A stretch of 5,369 nucleotides of DNA, taken from the NCBI GenBank assembly GCA_029060585.1, contig JAIDTS010000322.1, positions 1 through 5,369 of the forward strand. The letters run 5' to 3'. Origin of the DNA: Muribaculaceae bacterium. Its GTDB lineage: Bacteria; Bacteroidota; Bacteroidia; Bacteroidales; Muribaculaceae. Below are positions 1 to 5,240 of this stretch, in pieces (the stretch's first letter is position 1; the number at the start of each line of letters is the position of its first letter). The notes under the pieces are model-generated. The model saw nothing but the letters and a program-made list of their open reading frames with translations. It searched no databases and was not told the origin of the DNA. The translations under genes were made by a program, and so were the position numbers.

Positions 1-1136
1 GCCGCCGCATGGAAAACGTATTCCGGTTTGTATTGGGAGAAAATCCTCTCCATAATCTTCGGGTCGGCGATATCGGCGACTATAGTCTCCGCCTTAACGT
101 CGGGCCATTGGTTGTGCATCATCAGGCGAATATCATGCATCGGTGTCTCCGCCTGGTCAACGAGTATCATATGCTTCGGCCTGTAGGTAGCGATCTGCCG
201 CACCATCTCCGAGCCGATCGATCCGGCGGCCCCGGTGATGAGCACCACGTTATTCTCCAGCAGGTCGGCTGCCGCCTTCATGTCTACCTCGATCTTCTCG
301 CGTGGCAGCAGGTCTTCCACGTCGACCGGCTGCAGCTCCGAAGCCCTGAGGTCGGACTTTCCGTCCCACTCCCTGGCGTTCGGCATCACCATTATCTTGA
401 CACCGGCCTCCACGAGGGAATCGACGATTTCGGGATTGTCCTGGATGACGTTCATCATCAGCGGGGAAACGATCAGGGCCTTGGCCCCCTCCTTCTTCAT
501 AGTCTGGGCAAGGCGGGAATCAAAGCGGTGCACCTGCACTCCCATGAGGAAGCGAGTGTCGAGGTCATCGCCACCTGTGACGAAGCCCGCTACCTTGAAA
601 GGTGAGTCTTCCGACGAGTTCATGTTCTTGGCCAGAGCTGCTCCACCGGTCTTGACACCCAGGATGAATGCCGGCTCGCGGTTGGAGCGGCGGAGCGACT
701 CCTCGTAAAGGGTCTTGACCCACACACGAATCGTCCACATGAACGCCACCACGAAAAGGCCGAACAGGATTATATCGGCCGTAGTGAAGGCGAGTAGCCA
801 GCTGGCGCCTCCAAGGAGCCACTCGAGGATGAATACCAGCACTATGGCGCACACCACGGCGAGCGTCACCCGCATCAGGTCGTTGAACGACGAGAAGCGT
901 ATCACACCGTCATAGGTGTGGAAAACGCGGAAGGCCACCACAAAGCAGAGCAGGAACAGTCCGAGGGTCCATACGAGGGGCACGAATACCTCCGAGGCCT
1001 GTTCAGCACCGTGATGGACGGTGTAGGCGAGAAGGCCGGAGAAGAGCACAAAGGCCGAGTCCAGTAGCAGTATGCTCCAATAGGGCAATGCTCCTCGGGA
1101 GAAATACCATTTAAGTAGATCTTTGAATGATTTCAT
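1..1136 (-). CDS. Membrane-anchored nucleotide-sugar 4,6-dehydratase/epimerase (FlaA1/CapD/PglF/WbpM family), C-terminus missing
   Basis: An open frame runs from an ATG at 1136 off the left window edge: 378 codons with no stop. Residues about 18-40, 53-73, 88-108 and 112-134 are strongly hydrophobic, giving the four-helix N-terminal membrane domain typical of this family. A soluble Rossmann-like linker follows (ILGVKTGG near 158-165). The catalytic SDR domain starts with the NAD(P)-binding motif TGAAGSIGSE at 301-310, then a VDQAE segment at 326-330 and ADIAD at 354-358. The frame ends in VFHAA, the start of the family's HAAAxKHVP motif. The catalytic Lys region would lie beyond the window. 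Full-length relatives are roughly 600-650 residues, so about 60% is visible. Known members dehydrate UDP-GlcNAc or a similar sugar on the cytoplasmic face of the inner membrane. The aminotransferase gene upstream is the expected next enzyme. The fold is secure; the exact sugar substrate is not. Confidence 0.88.
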   Translation of the reverse strand, partial: MKSFKDLLKWYFSRGALPYWSILLLDSAFVLFSGLLAYTVHHGAEQASEVFVPLVWTLGLFLLCFVVAFRVFHTYDGVIRFSSFNDLMRVTLAVVCAIVLVFILEWLLGGASWLLAFTTADIILFGLFVVAFMWTIRVWVKTLYEESLRRSNREPAFILGVKTGGAALAKNMNSSEDSPFKVAGFVTGGDDLDTRFLMGVQVHRFDSRLAQTMKKEGAKALIVSPLMMNVIQDNPEIVDSLVEAGVKIMVMPNAREWDGKSDLRASELQPVDVEDLLPREKIEVDMKAAADLLENNVVLITGAAGSIGSEMVRQIATYRPKHMILVDQAETPMHDIRLMMHNQWPDVKAETIVADIADPKIMERIFSQYKPEYVFHAA

Positions 1137-1143
1137 GTATGTG

Positions 1144-1172
1144 AGTTTTAAGTTTTCAGCTTTTGAGCTTTC
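1144..1172. repeat. Degenerate 7-bp tandem repeat (AGTTTTC-like) in the intergenic gap
   Basis: Units AGTTTTA, AGTTTTC and AGCTTTT are followed, after one extra base, by AGCTTTC. They lie in the 111-bp gap between the aminotransferase stop and the dehydratase start. The rest of the gap (1173-1247) contains only a short imperfect hairpin at 1202-1224 with no T tract. I see no promoter or terminator in it, so the two genes are probably co-transcribed. The 7-bp period matches the arrays inside the aminotransferase gene. Confidence 0.5.
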
Positions 1173-1247
1173 AGCGATCAGCGGAAAGCGGGATGCTACC
1201 GGATTCGGCCGAAGGCATCGAATCGGTTGGGGCGGAGGGAGGGGGAA

Positions 1248-2603
1248 TTAAGCGAGGGCGGATTTGATGGCGTCTACGATGTAGCGGACATGGTCGTCGG
1301 TGACGTAGGGACCGGCCGGGAGACAGAGGCCTACCGCGAAAAGCGACTCGCTGACTCCGTTCACATAGGCGGGGGCATTCTTGTAGACTGGCTGCTTGTG
1401 CATCGGTTTCCAGAGGGGACGAGCCTCGATATTCGCGGCGTCGAGAGCCACGCGCATCGCCTCCACGTTGGCGTTGGGCTGGCAGTCTGTGACAGCGGTC
1501 TTAGCCGCATGGGTCACACCGGCCGCTCCGCCTACAGCTCCTGTAATCACCTCTTTATATGCATTCTCCTGACCCTTCACCTTCAGCTCGGGGTCGAGCG
1601 TGCAGGTACAAAGCCAGAAGTTGGAATCGAAAGTTGCGTTGGGCGTAGCGCATAGCGCGTCGTGCGAATAGTCGGCGGGAGTTGGATTGCAGTGCATAGT
1701 TATTCCCTTCACGTCCTTCAGCAGTTCGCAGTAAAGTTCCTGGACATGCTTGTGATGTGCGATGTGCTCGTCGATAATCGTCATCTGTCCGCGGCCGATA
1801 CCGGCGCAGATGTTGCTCATACGGTAATTGTAGCCGATATGCTCATGCTGATAGTATGGATAGCTCTCGCGGGCCTGGGTTGCATAGAAGAGAATCTCGT
1901 TCTTGGCCTTTTCGTCCTCACATATCAGGGCTCCGCCACCAGAGGTAGTGATCATCTTGTTGCCGTTAAAGGAAAGCACCCCGTACTTACCGAATGTTCC
2001 GAGCACCTGACCGTTGAAGCGGGAGCCGAGACCTTCCGCCGCGTCCTCTATCACCGGAATACCGTAGCGGTCTGCGATCTCCATGATACGGTCGATCTGA
2101 TACGGCATACCATATAGGGCAACCGGTATTATAGCCTTCGGCGTTTTGCCGGTCTTCGAGATACGGTCCTTGATAGCCTCCTCGAGGAGGTCGGGATCCA
2201 TATTCCAGCTTTCGCGTTCAGAGTCAACAAACACGGGAGTTGCACCGAGATAAGTGATGGGATGTGACGAGGCGCAGAAAGTGAACGACTGCACGATCAC
2301 CTCGTCGCCGGGCTGGACACCGCAGGCAATCAAAGCGAGGTGCACAGCAGCTGTTCCGGCAGAGAGGCAGACAACTTTTTTATCTAATTGAGAATTGAGA
2401 ATTGAGAATTGAGAATTGTTTTGCTCTTCACTCTTCACTCTTGGTTCTTCACTCTTCACTTCGTTTACGAAGTGCTCGAGATCTTTCTCGAAAGCGTTGA
2501 CATTGGGGCCCATAGGTACGACCCAGTTTGTATCGAAGGCTTCCTGTATGAAGTCCTGTTCCTTACCGCTCATGTGGGCAAGGCAGAGGTATATACGGTC
2601 CAT
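1248..2603 (-). CDS. DegT/DnrJ/EryC1/StrS-family PLP-dependent sugar aminotransferase
   Basis: 451 residues from an ATG at 2603 to a TAA at 1248. These enzymes transfer an amino group, usually from glutamate, to a 4-keto (or 3-keto) nucleotide sugar in the cytoplasm. Visible family features are the N-terminal PMGPNVNAFE segment (30-39), the phosphate-binding LSAGTAAVHLAL (80-91), the PLP-nitrogen aspartate in EDAAE (D187), the Schiff-base lysine in SFNGNK (K216) followed by ITTSGGGAL, and the C-terminal RPLWKPMHKQPV (395-406). The GNK-type active site resembles PglE-like enzymes making UDP-4-amino sugars, which fits the PglF-like gene just downstream. An oddity is residues 48-73, a low-complexity stretch (EVKSEEPRVKSEEQ, then NNSQFSILNSQL) encoded by 7-bp repeats and lying where relatives pass directly to the SAGT motif. 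No Shine-Dalgarno sequence precedes the ATG. The family is certain; the exact product sugar is inferred. Confidence 0.92.
   Translation of the reverse strand: MDRIYLCLAHMSGKEQDFIQEAFDTNWVVPMGPNVNAFEKDLEHFVNEVKSEEPRVKSEEQNNSQFSILNSQLDKKVVCLSAGTAAVHLALIACGVQPGDEVIVQSFTFCASSHPITYLGATPVFVDSERESWNMDPDLLEEAIKDRISKTGKTPKAIIPVALYGMPYQIDRIMEIADRYGIPVIEDAAEGLGSRFNGQVLGTFGKYGVLSFNGNKMITTSGGGALICEDEKAKNEILFYATQARESYPYYQHEHIGYNYRMSNICAGIGRGQMTIIDEHIAHHKHVQELYCELLKDVKGITMHCNPTPADYSHDALCATPNATFDSNFWLCTCTLDPELKVKGQENAYKEVITGAVGGAAGVTHAAKTAVTDCQPNANVEAMRVALDAANIEARPLWKPMHKQPVYKNAPAYVNGVSESLFAVGLCLPAGPYVTDDHVRYIVDAIKSALA
2386..2418. repeat. In-frame heptamer array, AATTGAG x4 plus 5 bases
   Basis: Four perfect copies of AATTGAG (plus strand) start at 2386, 2393, 2400 and 2407 and are followed by AATTG. 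On the coding strand the unit is CTCAATT and the array is translated as part of NNSQFSILNSQL. Because 7 is not a multiple of 3, the array cycles through all three frames and contains no stop in any of them on the coding strand. A change of one unit would shift the frame of the aminotransferase. Confidence 0.95.
2424..2458. repeat. In-frame heptamer array, CTCTTCA-type, five units
   Basis: On the plus strand the units are CTCTTCA, CTCTTCA, CTCTTGG, TTCTTCA and CTCTTCA. On the coding strand this is a GTGAAGA array, read as VKSEEPRVKSEE. An uninterrupted GTGAAGA array would reach an in-frame TGA at the sixth codon. The variant third unit replaces that TGA with CCA, and the array stops just where the second TGA would fall, giving CAA instead. 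Confidence 0.95.
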
Positions 2604-2653
2604 TGTTATCTAATGATTAAATATTAAAGATAAAAGATTATTTAGTTTTCGGG

Positions 2654-2687
2654 GTTTTCATCGTTTTTGATGTTTTCATCGTTTTTG
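2654..2687. repeat. Two 16-bp direct repeats, 18-bp period
   Basis: GTTTTCATCGTTTTTG occurs at 2654-2669 and again at 2672-2687, separated by AT. It sits about 50-85 bp upstream of the aminotransferase ATG. It could be an operator or simply low-complexity DNA; nothing in the sequence decides between these. Confidence 0.85.
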
Positions 2688-2738
2688 TCGCGCAGAGGGC
2701 GAGTTTATATGCGTCGAGAGACTGGAGTCTATAATAAG

Positions 2739-2779
2739 GCAATCCCCGTGACAGACCAAATAGTCTGCCACGGGGATGC
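2739..2779 (-). terminator. Strong hairpin, possible terminator of the three-gene module
   Basis: ATCCCCGTG (2742-2750) pairs with CACGGGGAT (2769-2777). After one A-C mismatch, CAGAC (2752-2756) pairs with GTCTG (2763-2767), leaving a 6-base loop (CAAATA). Two further G-C pairs at the base form if A2741 is bulged. On the minus strand the stem is followed by TGCCTTATTATAG, a weak T-rich tail; on the plus strand there is no T tract. It lies about 170 bp past the last gene of the module and upstream of the aminotransferase, so it may separate the two transcription units. The hairpin is certain; the terminator role is inferred. Confidence 0.5.
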
Positions 2780-2874
2780 TGGATTATGGTATTTCTATCG
2801 CAGTAATTGTAAGCTATTCAACTTTCAAGAGTAATTAAAAATCTCTCGTAGAGATACGAAGCTTTCTCGAATCT

Positions 2875-2945
2875 GAAGTATCGGCGGCTTAGCCGCAGTA
2901 TGGGGTCTCGAAGCGGAGGGGCGTAGGGTGCTGAGAGCGCAGTAT
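2875..2945. repeat. REP-like repeat block, left flank of the module
   Basis: GAAGTAT (2875-2881) is followed by a short palindrome, GCGGC-TTA-GCCGC (2884-2896), that runs into CAGTATG. After a GC-rich stretch, GAGCGCAGTAT (2935-2945) follows. The same elements (GAAGTAT, a small GC-rich palindrome, then GCAGTATG) occur at 5241-5295 on the other side of the three-gene block in the same orientation, including the identical 11-mer GAGCGCAGTAT. Confidence 0.6.
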
Positions 2946-2949
2946 CTTG

Positions 2950-3813
2950 TCAAACGAAGATTTTTAGTTCCCTGTTATCAGCCCAATCCTTAACCTCATT
3001 ATATAATGAGGTCTGCCTATAGTCTTCAATGGAATAAGAGTCCTTCATCCGATTAAATAAGTCACTAGGGCGACTAAATTCTTTTTTCACCATCATGACA
3101 CATGCCATCCTACAGACGTCATGTCCCCTGCAAATATCATAGTTACTTTTTGCTTTCAGAAATTTATCTGTTACGAACTGATCAAACTCCAACCTCGTCA
3201 AAGGACTATCTATACAAGCTTTAAATTTTGAAAACAGACGTTCTTTATAGTCTGGATAAACAGTATGAGTTGAGTCATCCCAAATAATCGACACTTTTGT
3301 AAGATTATCTTTGAAAATACAGGAAGTCTGATTTAAATCGTTATAAATCCTGAGATATCCCATAAATCTCATCGTATCGGCACTGTGCATCACGATATCA
3401 GGAAAACCAGAATCCCATGCCTTTAAACCGTTGATTACCGAGGAAGACTTCAGCATCATCATTTCCAGATCCCGGCCATCGGTCAGAAAGACATTTTCCG
3501 GCTTGATGTAAGCATCGCTGAAACAAGTGTAATCCGTATCCCGAATACCGAACACCAATGGATTATCCTCTTCTGCATATAAATCCCTTACAATTGTCTC
3601 TACATTCTGACAGCTTCTTTTCCCATTTTCATTAGTAGATGGAAGGACCGAAACAATCTGCTTCAGGAAGAAACTTTCAAATACCTCCACATCATCATCC
3701 GACTCCACAACACACCACACACGCTTTGCGCCGCCATCAGACTTCATGGCTGCTTGAATGACACCCTTCGTATGCGAAGGCATCGAGATACTGTCCTGCA
3801 AGGATTGAGGCAT
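2950..3813 (-). CDS. DUF4435 (TOPRIM-like) protein, PARIS AriB-like putative effector nuclease
   Basis: 287 residues from an ATG at 3813, 4 bp after the ATPase stop, to a TGA at 2950. The DUF4435 hallmarks are in order: CVVESDDDVEVFESFF with the conserved acidic E37, a QNVETIV segment (69-75), the acidic pair RDTDY (D92 and D94), VFLTDGRDLEMMML (108-121), and near the C-terminus CRGHD (228-232) and TSLYNEVKDW. The glutamate followed by a DxD is the layout of a TOPRIM metal-binding site, so the catalytic residues look intact. In PARIS systems the DUF4435 protein AriB is held inactive by the ATPase AriA and released on phage sensing to act as a toxic nuclease reported to cut host tRNA. Its position directly behind an ATPase gene fits that arrangement. 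The domain call is strong; defence function and target are inferred. The gene is visibly AT-richer than the polysaccharide genes. Confidence 0.82.
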   Translation of the reverse strand: MPQSLQDSISMPSHTKGVIQAAMKSDGGAKRVWCVVESDDDVEVFESFFLKQIVSVLPSTNENGKRSCQNVETIVRDLYAEEDNPLVFGIRDTDYTCFSDAYIKPENVFLTDGRDLEMMMLKSSSVINGLKAWDSGFPDIVMHSADTMRFMGYLRIYNDLNQTSCIFKDNLTKVSIIWDDSTHTVYPDYKERLFSKFKACIDSPLTRLEFDQFVTDKFLKAKSNYDICRGHDVCRMACVMMVKKEFSRPSDLFNRMKDSYSIEDYRQTSLYNEVKDWADNRELKIFV

Positions 3814-3817
3814 ATGC

Positions 3818-4738
3818 TTACCGATTTAGACCGGATTGAGTGAATAAATCTACAGAGAGCTTCCACTTCATATTGAAAATCTGCGGAGAATGCGTAGCAA
3901 CAATGCATTGCAGTTTTCTTAGTCCTAAGATCATCTCAAGCTTTTTAAGGAAATCCACCTGCCACAACATATGAAAAGATATCTCAGGCTCATCTATAAG
4001 CACGAGCGAGTCATCGGGAGCCATGAAAAGAAGTTCAAATGCCATTACGGTTAGATGCTGCTCCCCGGAAGAGAGGCTGTCAGGAGTGAGAATCGTTCCT
4101 TCTTCATTGTTTAGAACAAACCTGAATCCATACCTCCGATCTATCTGCATTGTCTTATCAGCGAAATCCGACATCTCAATTATCTTGTTGAATACATCGA
4201 TTTTCTCTATAAAAGACTTCGTCTCCGCCAATGAAGAATCCTTCAAGAAATCCCTCATACTATCCACACATCTGTTGATCGTAGGTATGCGATCCTTAGA
4301 GTATAGACGGCCATCCCTGATATAGTATACTGGATGGGAATCGAAAAACAACTCTACATTTTTGTCAAGAACCACTTCCTGCTCGGAAGATTTCTTAACA
4401 TTAAAAGAATACTCAGCCCCTGGAGCCAGCTGAAAATTGACATTCAAAGACACGTCCCCCGTAATTAATTCATCAGACCCATCCTCCTGAGCTATTTCGC
4501 AGTTCCGAGCCACCGATAAACTGATATTATCGGAAAAAGACAGACATACGCTTTTAAAACAGACGTCACAAAGGTCAGTCCACCGGCCACTGTATATATC
4601 GTCAATTATATTGAGTATCGTTGTTTTGCCATATCCGTTAGGTCCCGTGATGAAACAAACGCTTGATTCCTTTGCTTTCAGATCCAGATCATAGGAATAT
4701 AAGTTGAAAAGATTCGTTATGGAGACGTTTGTAAGCAT
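3818..4738 (-). CDS. ABC/AAA-type ATPase (AAA_15/AAA_21-like), PARIS AriA-like putative sensor
   Basis: 306 residues from an ATG at 4738, 2 bp after the HNH stop, to a TAA at 3818. The protein begins almost at once with the ABC-type fold: Walker A GPNGYGKTT (32-40), signature SSGEQ (223-227), Walker B LVLIDEPE with D249 and E250, and the H-loop ATHSPQ (H283). No membrane segment is visible, so it is soluble. The roughly 180 residues between Walker A and the signature would form an arm or lid. This is the SMC/Rad50/OLD-like class used in defence systems such as PARIS, Septu, Gabija and retrons to sense phage and control an effector. It has no fused nuclease, so the neighbouring HNH and DUF4435 proteins are the likely effectors. 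Tight spacing on both sides suggests translational coupling and fixed stoichiometry. The protein is compact and stops about 20 residues after the H-loop. The ATPase class is certain; the AriA assignment rests mainly on the neighbour. Confidence 0.85.
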   Translation of the reverse strand: MLTNVSITNLFNLYSYDLDLKAKESSVCFITGPNGYGKTTILNIIDDIYSGRWTDLCDVCFKSVCLSFSDNISLSVARNCEIAQEDGSDELITGDVSLNVNFQLAPGAEYSFNVKKSSEQEVVLDKNVELFFDSHPVYYIRDGRLYSKDRIPTINRCVDSMRDFLKDSSLAETKSFIEKIDVFNKIIEMSDFADKTMQIDRRYGFRFVLNNEEGTILTPDSLSSGEQHLTVMAFELLFMAPDDSLVLIDEPEISFHMLWQVDFLKKLEMILGLRKLQCIVATHSPQIFNMKWKLSVDLFTQSGLNR

Positions 4739-4740
4739 AA

Positions 4741-5097
4741 TCAGGCGTTATTATATAATATTTTTAATTTTTGTCTGGTTTTGGCATTTACAGTAAGATT
4801 TCTCTCATCAACCACATTCTCGTTGCCGTTATACTTCAATACGGCCGTATATGAGGGATAATCGTCATCCTTGTTCTGATTGTTTCGCCAATGTAAAGGT
4901 CGCAGATTGTCAAAATTGTCATCACCACCCCGATTGACAGGGAAAATATGATCAATCACCCATCCAAACGGATTCTCCAAACCATACTTATCGCGCATGA
5001 TCAATGCACCACAAGCATCCTTCCTATATATCATAGGGTTAAGGCCCTCAATCTCTGTGGCCTTATTCCATATCCGTTCTAATAAAACCTTATCCAT
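4741..5097 (-). CDS. Small HNH endonuclease, first gene of the putative defence operon
   Basis: 118 residues from an ATG at 5097 to a TGA at 4741. The HNH core is WVIDHIFPVNRGGDDNFDNL, then RPLHWRNNQNK: D49-H50 supply the first His, N64 the central Asn and N73 the last metal-ligand position, with K76 closing the motif. The N-terminal part (ERIWNKATEIEGLNPMIYRKDACGAL) matches a widespread stand-alone HNH family with a YRKDacG segment before the core. The frame could extend to a TTG at 5124, but the -7 promoter box lies at 5113-5120 with transcription expected near 5107, so only the ATG would be inside the mRNA. No zinc-binding CxxC pairs are present. It stands 2 bp upstream of the ATPase, which suggests a shared complex or pathway, as with PtuB in Septu. 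Nuclease activity is likely; DNA target and role are inferred. Confidence 0.82.
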   Translation of the reverse strand: MDKVLLERIWNKATEIEGLNPMIYRKDACGALIMRDKYGLENPFGWVIDHIFPVNRGGDDNFDNLRPLHWRNNQNKDDDYPSYTAVLKYNGNENVVDERNLTVNAKTRQKLKILYNNA

Positions 5098-5101
5098 TAA
5101 A

Positions 5102-5150
5102 AATACTTTTTGCAAATTTAGCAAAAAGTATTGATAAACGCAATACTTTT
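5102..5150. promoter_or_regulatory. Two overlapping perfect palindromes covering the promoter (putative operator)
   Basis: Three alternating copies of an AATACTTTT motif are present. AATACTTTTTGC (5102-5113) pairs perfectly with GCAAAAAGTATT (5121-5132) across a 7-bp spacer. The middle copy, AAAAGTATTG (5124-5133), also pairs perfectly with CAATACTTTT (5141-5150) across another 7-bp spacer. The two dyad centres (5117 and 5137) are 20 bp apart, close to two helical turns. The first spacer is seven of the eight bases of the -7 box, and the third copy contains the -33 TTG. A dimeric regulator bound here would block RNA polymerase. No regulator gene is in the window. Confidence 0.75.
5113..5143 (-). 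promoter_or_regulatory. Bacteroidota-type promoter of the HNH-ATPase-DUF4435 operon
   Basis: On the minus strand TAAATTTG (5120 to 5113) is a perfect match to the Bacteroidota -7 consensus TAnnTTTG. A TTG at 5143 to 5141 stands 20 bp upstream, at the place of the -33 element. Transcription would start near 5106-5108, only about 10 bases before the ATG at 5097, so the mRNA would have a very short leader without a Shine-Dalgarno sequence. Confidence 0.65.
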
Positions 5151-5240
5151 AAATATATTCTAACTATAGAGAAAGTAAGGTACCTCTGATTTAATTACCT
5201 GCATCTACTTCCATAATATACATCAAGTGTGGATGGGTGG

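Larger units (their letters stand above)
2604..2949. other. Gene-free gap between the aminotransferase gene and the three-gene module
   Basis: 346 bases with no credible reading frame on either strand. From left to right the gap holds an AT-rich leader in front of the aminotransferase (2604-2650), a 16-bp direct repeat (2654-2687), a strong hairpin (2739-2779), an unstructured AT-rich stretch (about 2780-2850), a small 5-bp hairpin near 2841-2855 (ATCTC/GAGAT), and a GC-rich REP-like block (2875-2945) ending 4 bp before the DUF4435 stop codon. The mixture of repeats and low-complexity DNA suggests a junction between two unrelated gene blocks. Confidence 0.7.

Noticed and set aside
9..708. Plus-strand open frames of 198 and 157 codons opposite the dehydratase gene
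   Set aside because: They overlap the clearly conserved minus-strand frame with TGAAGSIGSE and membrane helices, and their own translations show no family features.
1202..1224. Hairpin between the aminotransferase and dehydratase genes as a terminator
   Set aside because: The stem is short with a two-base bulge and no T tract follows on the minus strand; the two genes also belong to the same pathway.
1227..2117. Plus-strand open frames opposite the aminotransferase
   Set aside because: They are shadows of a minus-strand gene with unmistakable PLP-enzyme motifs.
2386..2458. CRISPR array
   Set aside because: The repeats are 7-bp tandem units without spacers and lie within a reading frame.
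2625..2632. TATCTTTA on the minus strand as a -7 box for the aminotransferase
   Set aside because: It matches 7 of 8 consensus bases, but no TTG stands at the right distance upstream and the region is AT-rich enough for chance matches.
2638..2679. Minus-strand 13-codon frame (MKTSKTMKTPKTK)
   Set aside because: It is produced by the 16-bp direct repeat and shows no ribosome-binding site or other sign of a gene.
4023..4325. Plus-strand open frame of 100 codons inside the ATPase region
   Set aside because: It is antisense to the ATPase, with no recognisable domain and no promoter.
3818..4738. OLD/GajA-type or PrrC-type single-protein effector
   Set aside because: The ATPase ends about 20 residues after the H-loop and has no fused TOPRIM or HEPN/anticodon-nuclease domain; the TOPRIM-like domain is a separate gene.
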